DNA of 5,871 bases from the NCBI GenBank assembly GCA_018716545.1, contig DVJU01000079.1, positions 1-5,871 of the forward strand, read 5' to 3'. The translations under genes and the position numbers were made by a program. The DNA comes from Scatomorpha pullicola (GTDB taxonomy: Bacteria > Bacillota > Clostridia > Oscillospirales > Oscillospiraceae). Positions 5,617 through 5,871 of the stretch are shown here, piece after piece. Under the pieces are notes generated by a model, which saw nothing but the letters and a program-made list of their open reading frames with translations, did no database searches and was not told the DNA's origin. Position 1 is the first letter of the stretch. Every line of letters begins with the position of its first letter.

Positions 5617-5871
5617 ATGACGGACGCGGAGCTATACCGCATGTATCTGGACGGCGACGAGAGAGGGCTCTCGGAGCTGATGGCCAGATATGGCGATGCG
5701 CTTACAGTTTACATTGACGGCTACCTCGGCGACATACATGAGGCCGAGGATTTGATGATAGAGGTCTTCTCATACCTGTGCCTGAAAAAACCCAGAATTC
5801 GTGACGGGGCGCTGAAAGCCTACATCTACAGGGCGGCGCGGCACATGGCTCTGCGCGCCAAAAACAGGCGG
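5617..5871 (+). CDS. ECF-like RNA polymerase sigma factor (N-terminal part)
   Basis: The gene is cut by the window edge; 85 residues are present. They match sigma-70 region 2. An N-terminal helix, LYRMYLDGDERGLSELMARY (6-25), resembles the first helix of ECF factors. HEAEDLMIEVF (41-51) is the conserved region 2.1/2.2 (AEDL-x-x-EVF). AYIYRAARHMALRAKNRR (68-85) corresponds to region 2.3/2.4, which contacts the -10 element. Region 4 should lie beyond the window. The start is supported by GGAGGTG 6 nt upstream and a promoter before it. ECF factors redirect RNA polymerase to stress or envelope genes and often have an anti-sigma gene next door, which cannot be seen here. The target regulon is unknown. 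Confidence 0.88.
   Translation, partial: MTDAELYRMYLDGDERGLSELMARYGDALTVYIDGYLGDIHEAEDLMIEVFSYLCLKKPRIRDGALKAYIYRAARHMALRAKNRR

Overview
The window looks like chromosome of an anaerobic, G+C-rich Firmicute of the class Clostridia, probably in the Oscillospiraceae neighbourhood. This is inferred from three things. Strong AGGAGG-type ribosome binding sites precede most genes. The order is DUF512 radical-SAM protein, then der, then plsY, a gene order I know from Clostridia. The Fe-S assembly genes are a stripped-down SufC/SufB pair typical of strict anaerobes. Codon use is mostly G/C-ending, except that isoleucine is read largely with ATA (16 ATA, 15 ATC and 0 ATT in the SufB-like gene). No whole-genome comparison could be made.

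Layout, all on the + strand. Positions 1-170 are a leader or intergenic stretch with two hairpins, one a perfect 17-bp inverted repeat; no complete gene is visible there. Then come five tightly packed genes: a PDZ/radical-SAM/DUF512 protein (171-1475), the ribosome-assembly GTPase Der (1545-2870), the glycerol-3-phosphate acyltransferase PlsY (2872-3540), a SufC-type ATPase (3553-4269) and a SufB/SufD-type scaffold (4283-5206). The gaps between them are 69, 1, 12 and 13 nt, which suggests one operon ending at a perfect 13-bp hairpin (5216-5246). A tRNA-Ala(GGC) gene (5352-5427) follows with its own promoter and a canonical T-tract terminator. The window ends inside the N-terminal part of an ECF-like sigma factor (from 5617) with its own sigma-A-type promoter.

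How the genes fit together: SufC-like plus SufB-like, with no SufD, SufS or SufU/IscU beside them, match the minimal two-gene Fe-S cluster assembly system called SMS (SmsC/SmsB). They share a probable transcript with a protein carrying a CX3CX2C radical-SAM cluster motif, a plausible client. Der and PlsY are core ribosome-assembly and phospholipid-synthesis enzymes.

The points most worth a second look are: (i) a perfect TTGACA-16-TATAAT promoter inside der, built from synonymous codons unusual for the gene; (ii) the minimal Fe-S system in an operon with a radical-SAM protein; (iii) a short AT-rich, rare-codon patch inside the DUF512 gene that may hold another internal promoter; and (iv) strong hairpins without T-tracts at both ends of the five-gene unit.
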